From positions 49,274,477 through 49,338,476 of the forward strand of contig OU964918.1 of the NCBI GenBank assembly GCA_918807975.1: a stretch of DNA of 64,000 nt, in the 5' to 3' direction. The first letter of the stretch is position 1, and every line of letters begins with the position of its first letter. Under the pieces are notes generated by a model that saw only the letters and a list, made by a program, of their open reading frames with translations, was not told the origin of the DNA and did no database searches. Below, piece by piece: positions 1 to 50,836 of this stretch. A program made the position numbers and the translations under genes. This stretch comes from Aplidium turbinatum. Taxonomy: Eukaryota > Chordata > Ascidiacea > Aplousobranchia > Polyclinidae.

Positions 1-274
1 AACGGCATTGCATAAATGAATATAGCATTGATGAGATATGCGAGCTTGACAAACCTTCTATTTATCTAAAGGCAGCACTTTCTCTCACAACAGCTCTCCA
101 CTATCCCTTCAGCGGAGCTGCTTTTTTAAACTGTTCATTGTTTTAGAATTACACCGTTTCTTTTGCAGACTAAGTTCGCATTTCATCAAAAATCTCACTA
201 CAACAGTTAGGCTACAATGTTTTGTCAATAGCATTTACGCTTTTTAATTACGCCTGTTGCAACTGTACTTCCAG

Positions 275-39212
<38,938 letters not shown>

Positions 39213-40249
39213 TTTTTGGGCAACTTGCGTGGCCATGTTTCCCTTTTCATATATACGTGTAGCCTACTGTGTACCGTTATACCGCAACATATTCGTTTAT
39301 ACAACGTGATTAACAGTTTGTCGCTTTTAGTTTGTTTGTACTGTAAGCCAACAATGCAACATTAACCTTACTAATACATAGTTCTACCAGCGCATGATTT
39401 GAGCTAATGTTTATCTGTAAGCTCAAGATATTTAGCTTGTCCAAGCCTGACATACATCAGTGTTGACTTTGCTATGTAGAGTATAAATACTATTGTGATA
39501 TTATGAAATGAATTCATTTTTAATCTTTTTATCATCGTAATAGAATACTGATTTTGTTACCTTAAATGTAGTAATTAAGAATTGCAAATTGCGTAACCTA
39601 CTTACATATATTGTTCTTTGCTCGTTTCTGCAGGCAACCACTGTGACTGTAAAATTTAACCTATCGATTAATAAATTCTTTTGCGTAGCTGTGTCTGCAT
39701 TAATCGCTTCATGCGGTCTCAAAATTTTGAAGCTTGAAATATTCCAACTTTGAAAACTATTTTAGTCTATTGAGTCCAAAAACAAAACACAAAATGTGGT
39801 GTAGAATCGTAGGCTACTGGTGAGCAATCGGCAGAGTGGTAGAATGTTAATTTATGTGGTGTGTCAGAAGTGGCTTTCAAAATTATGTTCTGGTTCTCGT
39901 GGCGGCATTATCATCTTTAAATTGATTTTTGTTTTATAACAATATGGGTACACTAAAACAACCTTCTGTTGGCTTTAAAATCAATTCAACAGTGACGGGC
40001 TGACATAAGTAACAAACACAATACATGAACATTTTAAAGTCTTATGTCGCCTTACCACAATGTAAAATCTTCATAAAAATTACTATATTTTGCATAAGGT
40101 ATAATTTTCTTTCCAAAACAGTTAAATGAAGCAGCATTATTAAATGAATCACAGCTGGTAGATCAGATCAAATCGGTAAAGAATTCAGCGTTGCATGGTA
40201 GCGCGTTAATGTTTTGCATATTGTACGTTAGAACCGGAAGCGGTGCTGC
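39213..40249. other. Intergenic, tail-to-tail between dynein and MEST-like gene
   Basis: About 1 kb between the two stop codons. It should contain both 3' UTRs and has no recognisable coding sequence. A degenerate tRNA-like stretch (39815-39905, box A-like GGCAGAGTGGTAGAATG) may be an old SINE head. One TAGGCTAC-type motif pair lies near 39259 and 39811. Confidence 0.6.
39670..39675 (+). promoter_or_regulatory. Possible polyadenylation signal of the dynein gene
   Basis: AATAAA occurs about 460 bp after the dynein stop codon in AT-rich sequence. It is the clearest hexamer between the two convergent genes. In such AT-rich DNA the hexamer is expected by chance, so this is only a candidate. Confidence 0.3.
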
Positions 40250-43200
40250 TTATTTCACCACTTTCACCATGTTTTTAATCCATTCATCTGGTCTCTCCAA
40301 CATCCAAAAGTGACCTGCGCCCATAACGTAGGACAATTCAGAGTTGGGCACAAGCGACGCGATGTACTGTGGAATTTCTATGGGACTCACGGCGTCTGAA
40401 TCTCCCCATATAAACCTGGTTCTCACATCAATGTTGGCTAATGCAGCAAACCATCTAAACTCAAAATGGGCTCGATCCCACAAGTAGTATATGGTTTTGT
40501 GCATGATAAGCGATCCTCCTTTAAACGCTACCAGGTCCTCTATGGACGTAAGATCGCGATCTCGTTGCAACACATCGGGATCTGATCCCCAAATCGAGAG
40601 GAGCTGTCTTCTGAGAAACATTCCACTGATTCCAAGATGCGCAGAGAATCTGTTAAAGTACGGTCCGAGATATTCGTTGCTCAACAGAGTCTGGCCGATT
40701 CGAAAGTTAATCATGGAATATTTCATTCCGCCATTGGTAAACGTGACACTTTGAAAAAAGTCTCGATAATAATCTGGAAGCATCTCTGCAAAAATAAGTT
40801 GGTGAGATTGTGTTTTGGTAGTGTGCCTAAAGATTAACTCTTGGAGAAAAGTTTTGCGTTGTCACAGAAATAAACTGTCAATTAAAATTTGACTATCAGC
40901 AAAACCTTAATGTTTAGACATCACGAAGTATATACTTCAAAATTGAGCAGTCAATCAAAGCAATATTATCGAAAAGATTAAAGTTTGATTTACAATATGT
41001 GTTCACAAATGTGCCATATTGTGACAAACTGACGCGTAAAATAATAACTATTCGCAGAAAAACTTGACAAACGATGTCTCGATTCACCCACTCACCTCTA
41101 TGTCTTCTTGCAAGAATTTCCGTTAAAATACTGTCCCCCATATCGTGGGCTATTACATGTGCTTTTTTCACTCCAAGCTTTCTCCAAATCGCGAGACTGT
41201 TCTCGGCAGCTTCACTCAGAGAATACGTGAAATTTGTATCTGGCTTGTCAGAAAACCCGAATCCAACATGGTCGTGCAAAAATACATTTCCATACGTTCG
41301 AAGAGAATCTATGACCTGGAGCCAGTGTAAGAGCACAATTTAGAAAACTATTTTCAGTACTGAAATATCAGCAGACCTTTCTGCAAGAAAATTCATTATA
41401 AGCAAACCTGACTGGTAACTACAGTTGGCTAAATAGTTACATTGCAGTGTAATTTCATGAACCGAAAATGTAGTTACAGTGAAAGAATGCCACAAAAAAT
41501 ATCTAAGCTTAACACAAATACATCCTCGTCTTGAAGCAGGAAATCAGAAAAAATATTCTTGGGTTAGACCCTTTGCATCTCGCATCAGGATCTGGGTCTC
41601 CACCTCTTTAATGGTGAGAGAGATAGTTATCTGAAGATGATCCTATCCTACTCTGAGATGCTTCATACTATACTTGATCTGCGTGTTCCCAGACGTCATG
41701 GCTTCTTGAATAACCAGATAATATCTAACACAATACATCATCGTCTTAAAGCAGAAAATTGCTCACTCCTTTACTGGTTCAAACCCGATTTGCAAAAACT
41801 TAAGGCACATTGGTTTGGGGTTATCTGAACCCAAACAGCACAATCCGTCATTTCTACATTGATTCAACGTCAGTAGACGAAAATGAATAAATGATGTGTG
41901 TTTGCTATCTGAGCTGCGTCAGTGCTAAGTTGACCGACGTGTTTTGAAGCAAGACACACAGCTAAGAGCCAGAGTGGGCAAAACAGTGTTTAATTATTTA
42001 TGAGAAATGATTCTGAAAACTAATTCATTTAAGTTTTTTTAGAGTTTCACCTTTAAAGTAATGAAGATGGACTCCGTTAATAAATTACCATTATGTTTGC
42101 ATGCACGAAGCTAAACCTGTATACAATTGGCGAAACAGGTTGGGTTGCATTGAGAATTTTTCACCAAATAATTAAGTCACACTTAGTTTCCGCTACTAGC
42201 AATATTTCTATTCCCAAGTTATCACAAAATTTAATGTTTATCCTGTTGAAAAACAAAACAAGTCTCAACTGAATATTTGGATGATTTTCAGAGATTAAGC
42301 GTTGTCCTCACAACCAATTAAATCATGAACTTTGTTTACATTTTTATAACAACAAATCCCATATTTTTAGCCTAAAGCAAATGATCGTGGGTTGAAAAGC
42401 ATGATTCAAGTTAAGAAGAAACTGAGACATACAATTTAAAGTGATGAATTTCAAACCTAGTATAGTACCTTATCATTGAAATGTGACATGTCTTAAAATG
42501 TGTAGCCTACGGTTTATTGCTGTCACCTCATCTATTCTTCAAATGTAGCTCAGAATAGTTAATTTTTCTGAAAAGGACACAATGCAACCCAAATATCTTA
42601 TTGTCGATCATTTGTTAAAGGCACGGCAAAACAATTTCTTTCCGAACGTTATATGAAAATTGTCCTAACACATAAGATAATATTTTGTTTGGTTGGATTA
42701 TAGAGTAGGTTATAGACCTTTTAGATTACCATTGTTGTGATTTGTGAAATTCATGATAAAAGTGCAACCTTAAAAAGTTTAATTAACCTTTGCTTTGCAC
42801 CATACGTAATGGCTAAGATTACAGCATGCCATTGTTGCTAGCATGGGCGTAAAGTGGCTTAATGCGCGATTATACTTTAATAACACACGAGCAGTGCGCG
42901 TGGTGTTCCCTACTTGCACTGCGACCTTACATCATTTGATTAGCCGGTGACTTCGTAAACGAAGAAGCTTCAAGATGAAGCGGCGCTAGTTCAAATCTCG
43001 AGGTGTGCACTTGAGGAATGCATTCTAAGGACTGCTCTCCATTCAGCGGAACCTAATGGATAGAATAATTTCCTGCAACAACACTTCAACAATTGGAAAA
43101 CTTCACTCTGACAATCTCGATAACCGGCCCTGCGTCAAAAGCCTTTACAAGTAGTGAAAATACCAGGAATAACCTATCAAGGCTTTTTCAGTACGATGAT

Positions 43201-44776
43201 AAAGATTCAAAACCAACCAATCACACTAACTTAATTAACTTTACCAACAACAACACTTTAATATTTCAGATGCGACCCTTTCTTCGTATAAAATCTATCA
43301 AGTTGAACGTTCAAGAAATAAAATAAAAGTATGTTGTTGCAATTAAACCGGATATGTGGATAGCTCGCGACCATTGCCTACGTTTCGGAAATCGTCATAT
43401 GACGCTGACTTGATTACTTCAATCATGTGAAAAATACTGCCGAATATCCAAGTAAACTTTACTCAACAACGCTCTGTTCTATGATGCACACTGCCACTAT
43501 ATTTTCTTTAAAAGTAGGCTGCTGTGGCTTACCAGTAAAAATGACGCAACTCTGGTTGTTTACGTCAGTTACGTTCTCCAACACCAATTTTTCACGCGCC
43601 TGCACGTCATGCATTAGACTTTCAAAGAAGCTTCCACAGTCAACGTCTGCAGTCGTTGAATCAATGTAAAAAACGGCTGATTTGTTGTATGATTATAGTG
43701 ACAAGCCACAGGTGTTTTGTCAAAGAACGCAACAAGGAGTGACAAACGAGATCAGGATTAGTCCACAGGCAATTCGATTTCAAAACATAAATCCCGAACC
43801 ACAATGAATTTCTTATCACCTCAGACTTTTAGGTACGCTATAATTTTGAAAGCATGCAATAAATCAAGAAATTTATTTAAAAAAAAGTGATTTATGGAGT
43901 TTAAGTTAGTTTATGTCAATCTCTTCAGCAAGAGGAAGGTCTTTCAAGTCTACAAGTGTTGACTATTAACAAGCTCTATTGTTGTTCTATGTATGAAATT
44001 ACTGCAGGCCAGAGGTAGAGCAGGCAATAGTAATAATATTACCCCTTTGAGATACATTAATCTACTTGGGGTAAATTTACTCAAATGAAAAAGATAGACT
44101 ACACGATAAGTAGCTAAATTACGATCTAAATATAGGTGTGGGAGTAAATTTGTCTTTAAATCTTTAAGAAAACGTTGAGATTCTCTGCGAGTGTAGGCTA
44201 TCCCGAACAAACGTTTAAGACAATCATGGGACAGTGTAGTTTTGAAAAGGCAGCTTGATTGTTCAGTTGTAAAAACCATAGCTAAAAAACTTTTATACTA
44301 AGTTGGTGTAAGTAAATATTGACGCAACTTCGTTGTTTCTTTTCAAATAGGCCTAAAGTCCGTACCGCATCTCCATCTTGTAGTAAGCTTGCCAACAAAT
44401 TAGTGCTTTTTACACCAAAAAGGTACTGATTAGCTGGCTGAGTTCATGGTCAAATTCTTTGAATTTCAATGTTAAGCCAAAAAGCAAACAAACGTTGTGC
44501 AGTTATGCGACCTACCTTGTAATATTCGTATGACGATGACGGAAATCCATGGATTATCACAAAAGTTGGTGGGTCGGTTAACTTCGCATTCGTGCAGCGC
44601 TCATGAATGTAGAAAACTTTGTGTCCGTTCACAGCGGAAACCTTGCCTCTCTTGTACCAATTTTGTAACTCACTTGACAAATCTTCAACCTTGTCAACAA
44701 TCGGAGGTCCTTGAAGAAAAAATGGAGAAACAAGTACGGCCATCAAGCCAAAGCAGACTGCTCTTATCGCCCCCAT
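40250..44776 (-). CDS. MEST: MEST/PEG1-like alpha/beta-hydrolase, complete, three coding exons
   Basis: Exons on the minus strand: 44776-44516, 41315-41096 and 40785-40250. They join in frame into 338 residues plus stop, against 335 in human MEST. The N-terminus has a hydrophobic signal or anchor segment (residues 5-22), as in the ER-located MEST. The alpha/beta-hydrolase core shows the oxyanion motif HGFP (76-79), GFGFSDKP (104-111, identical to MEST from memory), a nucleophile elbow HDMGD with Asp145, an acid in IWGDSD (Asp291) and His319 in GAGHFW. An aspartate nucleophile groups it with epoxide hydrolases and haloalkane dehalogenases rather than serine hydrolases. The substrate of MEST is not established. 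Intron 1 is 3.2 kb and repeat-rich, intron 2 about 310 bp. The start is the first ATG before the hydrophobic segment. The alternative assignment is another epoxide-hydrolase-like protein. Confidence 0.87.
41505..41770 (+). repeat. Short direct repeat pair in MEST-like intron 1
   Basis: TAACACAAATACATCCTCGT and the following CTTGAAGCAGGAAAT near 41509 resemble TAACACAATACATCATCGT and CTTAAAGCAGAAAAT near 41728. The pair is about 219 bp apart. Origin unknown. Confidence 0.45.
41856..43661. repeat. Possible inverted-repeat element in MEST-like intron 1
   Basis: TACATTGATTCAACGTCAG at 41856 is mirrored by a reverse copy ending TTGAATCAATGTA near 43661, each followed inward by a GTAGACG- or GCAGACG-like motif. 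A third, solitary copy is at about 45213. No target duplication is visible, so this could be a MITE pair or simply scattered repeat copies. Confidence 0.3.
42940..43120 (+). repeat. tRNA-derived SINE, family B
   Basis: Second copy of the SINE seen at 11160-11325. It has AGTTCAAATCTCGAGG (box B region), GGACTGCTC, ATTCAGCGGAACC and ATAATTTCCTGCAACAAC in the same order. The head is more decayed. Lies in MEST-like intron 1, antisense to that gene. Confidence 0.65.
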
Positions 44777-46739
44777 TACAGCAACAATCTAGAAAGCTAA
44801 CTGTAAAGCTTCGCTGCACTGAGGCAACTCACAGTCTGGAAAATCTGAATAAAAAAACGCACTTTTGATTACATTTAGTTCATTTTAGTGTTTACTTCAT
44901 TAACAAAAGTATTAATCGATGTGCTGAGTGCTGTCATGGTTCAAATTCTGACCAATGTCTGTCTAGACTAGACTCTAAAAAATGTTGTTTTTCTAAATTA
45001 AAAAAAAATAGCAGTTGCCCTATCGCATTGACTACACAAGAATTAGTGCAATGGAAAACGTTTGTATAGGTATTTTGAAAGAAATACTGATTCACTGCAA
45101 CCAGTTGTAATCTGAGTTCAGCATTCTAGTTTGGAAGATACTGTTTTAAAGTTTCGGTTGGAAGGAAAGAAAACTGGAAAGCGTTGCCTAGCTAGCTAAA
45201 TCAGTAGCCTACTTTTACGTTGATTCAACGTCTGCAGACGCTCAATTAACATAAAAAAAATTCGTAAAAATTATTCATAAAAATTACCAATTTTGTTAGT
45301 TGGGTGTCAAATAAATTTTATCCACGTACAGCATCTCTGCATGATGATAACACAACATCATATGCGTAATTTTTTGTACAACAGAAAAGCAACCGATTTT
45401 CATGACGTCAGCATTTTTTCCCAGTACCGAAATACAAAATCCCACTGCCCAGAAACCAGTGAACGTTAAACGTTGCTGGGTCCCCTCATGATGCCACTAT
45501 CTGGACAGAAAATCAGTTACTATTCATCGCAATAAAGAGTACAATAACCACTTTAGTCACTGGTGAAAAAGTGTACTGTATGTACAGTAGATTGGTCACG
45601 GTGGGCTATTCACAATTGATCCAATGTATGGAGCCTCGGGCAACAACAGCATTTTTATTCGACTTCGTACCATGTACAAAAACAATACCTCAGCAAAATT
45701 CTTCGTTTTTTTAAAGAAGCGTTGTAATGCAAAATCTACCCAACTTCCTAGTCACAAATTGAAGAGCTGTCGTTAAACGCATAATTTGTCTACAGCACCG
45801 TAGTTTTGCGTAAAGTTTTGCGCTTTGCGTATAAAATTAATGCAAGTGGAACAAACTGGAGTTTATTTGCAGAAGTCTGATTAATAACTCAATTCTTATC
45901 GATTCCTCTAATAGCTAATTCATCATACTGAAATAATACTGTATCTTGCATTTTATTCAGAAAGTATGTTTTCCTAATTGATTGTCAGCATAGATAGATA
46001 TGCTGAATTGCTAGCCTATTACTTTTTACAGTACTGTACAGTTTTACGTTTCTCGTGACTAGAACATACGTTTGAGGGGCTTACAATAAACCTAATGCTT
46101 GATAGCTTATGCTATGTTGATTTGCCAGTTGTATTTCAAATCCTTGTCAGAAGAAATTATTGCCGTTGCTTCGATTTAACATAATCAATGGAAGTTAATG
46201 AATAACTTAGCTAAGTTGGTGATAAAAACTGAGTGGTAACACTCAATTCTCAAGGACAAATATGGTCACGGTGAGTAATCACTCAGGCCTTGAAAATTTT
46301 CCATAGCTAGAATTAGATGAACAGTAAAAGAATCTGAGAAAAGCAACAAAATACAACCTTATCATTGCCAACAGCTGATTGATCGACTGTCAATACATCA
46401 CGGTTGTGCGATTTTCACGCATCATAAATTCGAGTGGAAAACCATTGGGTTCGACTAACTCTAGACCAGAGCAAGGTTATTGAGCGGAAGCTATATCGCT
46501 TCCCACAACGCATTCTCGTTTATCAAAGGGGCGATCAAGACAATTTTGGGAATTGTAGATCAAGTTCACTTTTGGGGGGCCATTTCAAAAGATTTATTTG
46601 ATAACAATAGGATAATCACACTCATAGCTAGTGGAAATGTAATTTATAAAAAGCCTTTCACTGTTGACTGTTCTATGATATGCTTTTATCTGGAAGAAAA
46701 ATGCAGGCAGTAGATTAGGACATCAAAAGTTTAGATTTT
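44777..46739. other. Intergenic, upstream of the MEST-like gene
   Basis: Should include the promoter and 5' UTR of the MEST-like gene, but I see no TATA box or open frame that I would defend. One TTGATTCAACGTCTGCAGACG repeat at about 45218. Otherwise unremarkable AT-rich DNA. Confidence 0.5.
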
Positions 46740-47046
46740 TTGTTTGTTTGTTTGTTTATCTTTATCCTGCATTGCGGGAAAGCGGACTTGAGCGCTATGC
46801 ATCGGTGTACGCCTTCCGACATACACCTGACCCACGCTGCAGCCGACGGCAATGTCTGTTTCCGGTTGTCTACTTTACTTATGACTTAAATTTAGTACTA
46901 CCCATTACTCGAAATCGATCACTAGGTAGAGGCAATTATCGTAAAGTTTCTTGCCCAGAGAAACAACAGCAAGTGCGGGTGGCTGGAGTCGAACATGCAG
47001 GCTCTCGACTGCGAGCCCAACGCGCTAACCACTCGGCCACGGCTGC
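46740..47046 (-). repeat. Full-length tRNA-derived SINE, family D
   Basis: The best-preserved SINE in the window, read on the minus strand. It has a serine- or leucine-like head GCAGCCGTGGCCGAGTGGTT with box A, box B in GCATGTTCGACTCCAGCC, a body with GGGCAAGAAACTTTACGA, and a TTTG-type tail (AAACAAACAAACAAA at 46740-46755). The GGCAAG-AAACTTTAC body motif recurs in deuterostome SINEs. Lies between the MEST-like gene and the element at 50837. Confidence 0.82.
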
Positions 47047-50000
47047 CGTTACATTTGCCATTACATGAAAACAATCTTCTATCAGATTGTAACGTGTCGT
47101 TCCAGATAATGGTAAAAAAGTGTATGTTAAGCAAACTGCAGTGAAAAACTAAAAAATACGACTGCAAAAACTGAATATTCACGTAAAACAGCCACCAAAA
47201 GCATCTTTGCTTGTTTACACCAAATCAGCTGTTTGTCACGCTCCAGTTGCATATGACGTCAATAACCCGTTGCCAGGTCGCAGCTGATCGAGTTCTCTCG
47301 TTTTTCCAAAAGAGAGACTGTCTTTTCAGCTGTCATTGGTCGTGCCTTCAGCAAAAACGCTATCCCCGAATGCTAATCGTCTCAGAAAGTCTTCTTTCAA
47401 CAAATGATATATACTTTTTTCTTTCTGCATTACAGACATATCTCTTCAAGACATTTATATCACGCCTGCTAACTAAAATAAACAAAACACCTCTTTGCTT
47501 GCTCGCAGCCATCTTGAAAAAAAAAACGCAAAAGCAGTTGAACCACGTCTGTCGAAGAATTTCAAAGTGCTGGGCTACAATACAATGTTTGGGTATGCCA
47601 TGGCTTAAGGTTTTGTTGACTAATCGTATAGTTATCGTAGAAATAAAAAATAATTATTGACTGCGTGCACGAATCATAGACAACGCTTCAGCAGACTCAG
47701 GGATATCTAAAGTAGGGGATACGAAGGCTTTTATTACGTCTGACAATAGAAGGGCTTTTGTTTATCGTAAATAATCTGCGTTTATCGTAAAATGACAATT
47801 GGCACCGATAGTAGTTTACTAAATCTTGTTATGATAACTTGCATTGCACTATTAGCATCAGGCCTGGATATTCACAGCATGCTCATGGTTGCTTGTTAAT
47901 TCAACTACCCATATACTTGCTTTACATCTAGCCTACTGCAAAGGCTTTGTTAAAAAAAACAGCTTACTGGTAACTTTTCAACTGTCTTTGTAAACAAGTA
48001 TTCTTTAAATATGCTCCACTTAACATTTGCTAACTGTCTCATGTAGCTCACTGTACCAGCTGCACTACAAACTTTCTACGATTTTAAAAATAACCACATT
48101 TTAAAGCTCTACAAACTACCGCCCTGGTAGTGTCATGAGAATAAGGCAATCGCTGCGAGCCTTCATATCCCCTTCTCTAGATATCCCTGAGCAGACTGCA
48201 CCCTCCCTAACAGCTCTAAACTTCTGCCACGTAGCCTAGCGAGCTTCCTTGTCAAAATATCACGCAGCCGACGTGCCGCTGCGTCATTGCGTCACAATAT
48301 TGAGCCTGGGATAAGGTAAAGGGCAAACCTAACTCCATTCTGCAACATTTACACTTTTTTTTAGCAGTGGACGTTCGGTCTCTTTACATTCCTTGACCAC
48401 ATCTTTTGTTTATCATTTGACTACGCTTATGAAAAAAACTTTGCTAAGCCAAAAGCCCATTGGACAACAACAAAACGGTAAAGATAAAAAAGAAACAAAA
48501 AAATGAAAATCAAGAATATAAAAGAAACTAATCTTTAACCGTTGCCTTGAGCCGACAGCTCTCCTCGGAGGTCAGAGGTCGAGATATCAGAAGCTGAGCT
48601 TTTGTTGCTGAATTTTTCTTTTACCCTCAGCTCAGCTTCGATCATGAGCTGCCTTTCAAGATTTTAACTAATGTATGTTTACATTTCATTCTTGAATTAG
48701 AAGCTGTAAAGCTCTGTTGTTATAAGTGATCATGCCATATTACAGATTAGGCTAATCGTTGTGTCGTTACGTCATTCAACGCGATTTACGAAGAAGGTCA
48801 AATGTCATGGAGTTGGGCAGCAAAGCAAGAAGCGTCACAACGGAAAACTACCAGCAGCAGGCTGGTCCTCAAGTCTCAGCTGCTGATCACTAAAACACTC
48901 AGGTGTGGTTAACCTGAGTTTGTCCATGTGTCCAATCTCACTGTGAAACAGAGGATGTTTTAGTTATTTTTAGAAGTGCTAAGCTGACCTGAAGTTTATT
49001 TGGGTTTACAGAACATGCATTGGGTTTATATAGGGTTTTATTGCATCTTTTGTAGTATAAAGAAAATACCTTTTAAGCAAAGGATGACTTGCTGTGCAAT
49101 GCCAAACATAAGTTGAATTAAGATGTACGTAGTCTGTCTGAAATAGCAATTTTTATTCTCGGTTAACTTTTGTAAAGGAAAATTTTTGTCTGATATCAAG
49201 TTTACGTCTCACACAGCAGATCTACAAAATTTCAGACCATTAAAAATAGATCTGGGATACCTGTATGTAACAAATAATTATGCATTATGTAGCAAATAAT
49301 ATCAAATGGTAAACTTAAGGTTGATCCATGTCTAATGTAATTTTTTCAGTTTATTATCTGGTACTGGATTTCTTCAACCCAGGCAGTGTTGTATGAGCCT
49401 CCAGGCAGATGAAAATCAGTAGTTTTTTAGCATTGCTTTTTCTCTTCTATCGCTTTTTTTAGTTTAGCCACAAATATATATTTCATGATGTTCAGATAAT
49501 TGTTTTATATATAACTGTTTTTTTTATGGGCTGTGGCTATATTTACACTATATAGAGTAATAATAGCCTCAATAGTGTTGCCAGATAAGAAATTCCGCCC
49601 TAATTTGTGGAAAGTTTAAAGCTGTTAAAAACAAAAACTTGTATTTTGGAATTTTTTTTTAGTCCTGGGCAAAGATCAAAATCCTAATCTTATTCCTAAC
49701 TCTAACCCTTACCTTAACCCTTCCTAACTTTAATCCTAACTCTGGCAACACCTGATTGTAACCATGGCATTAAGTGTGGAAAAATAGCCACTTCCTTTTT
49801 TATGTTGTTCAATTTGTTTCATTCCATTATTAGTATTATGCAGTAAAACTAGTAGCCTAGCCTATATTATATATAAAAAGTTTTATCAGGTTTTATGGCC
49901 AAAGGTATGTTTATGTTAGTATAGGCTACTGTATAATGTTGGAGCGTCTCTCAAGGCTGTCAAAGAACACTTTACATTTAGTTCAAGGAGCTTGTCTAAA

Positions 50001-50836
50001 TAAGTTTTCTGGCAGGTTTGACACCATCACCAACTGTCTTTATGCTTTGTTTTGTTTACTGGGATTAAAAATAGATTTTTACAGCACCAAATTATTGAAC
50101 ATATTAAAGTCGCAACCGTCCGGATGGCATCTAACATTGCACTGAAACTGAAGAAGCCTAAAAAGTGTTAACTTTCCTTTCAGATGGCGTCTTTCACGCA
50201 GGTGAAGGCGCAAGCAAAAATTCAGCAAGCTGCAAGCACACAACAAATTATGCCTAGAGCCAACAAGCAGATCTAATGCAGCACTTTTGGCAAATGAGCC
50301 TCCAGAACAATGTTATCCCAGAGTACATCTTGCATGTGCTGGAGAGCAGCCATTTTTTTGTCTGATCATCCAAAAATTCATACTTGTCCATTGTCCAATG
50401 TCGGTTTGTTGAATGTGAAAAGGTGCAATTTGTTCATGATATAATCTGCTGTCTGTTTTAAAGTTGTACATTCTCAGAAAGTTGGCATTTCCTATTGATA
50501 GATTTTTGAACAAAAAAAGCCTGACACATCATATGAACGCGGTCATTATAATTATATCCATGTTTTTTTCAACTGGGTGCATGTCAGTGATGATGAATGG
50601 AGTCTGCTTTAATTTGATTTCTTTTCTAGTTACTAACTGTAATTTTCTCTAACCACAAAGATATTATACTTGTAAGCTTTACAGAGAGGATTTGAGTGGG
50701 CGACACAAGTGGTGCTTTGTTTTTAATTGGAGAGGCATAAACCTTGTCATGGAGGAGATTGTTAACTGAAAGACAGCATGATTTGATGCAGGACGCTGTT
50801 GGTGTGGCTGTCGACATTGTGACAATGCATGTATGT
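47047..50836. other. Intergenic, partly GC-richer, no recognised gene
   Basis: The stretch 48120-48920 is GC-richer than its surroundings and could hold a promoter. A 28-codon frame starts at 48806 (MELGSKARSVTTENYQQQ, then stop) and a 30-codon frame at about 50184 (MASFTQVKAQAKIQQAA, then stop) follows a good acceptor. Neither is recognised. 49670-49745 is a degenerate CCTAAC/CCTTAAC run. A 38-bp motif near 47697 recurs inverted near 48165. Confidence 0.45.

Noticed and set aside
46480-46713. 77-codon frame starting MSGSYIASHNAFSF
   Set aside because: No recognised family, AT-rich codon use in its second half, and no supporting signals.
46970-47046. A functional serine or leucine tRNA gene on the minus strand
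   Set aside because: The head continues directly into a SINE body and ends in a TTTG repeat, and the acceptor stem is imperfect.
47211-47660. 149-codon plus-strand frame in the intergenic region
   Set aside because: Low-complexity residue use, no conserved motif and no plausible splice partners.
49670-49745. Interstitial telomere repeat
   Set aside because: The CCTAAC/CCTTAAC units are irregular in length and sequence, so this is a degenerate simple repeat rather than a clear telomere block.
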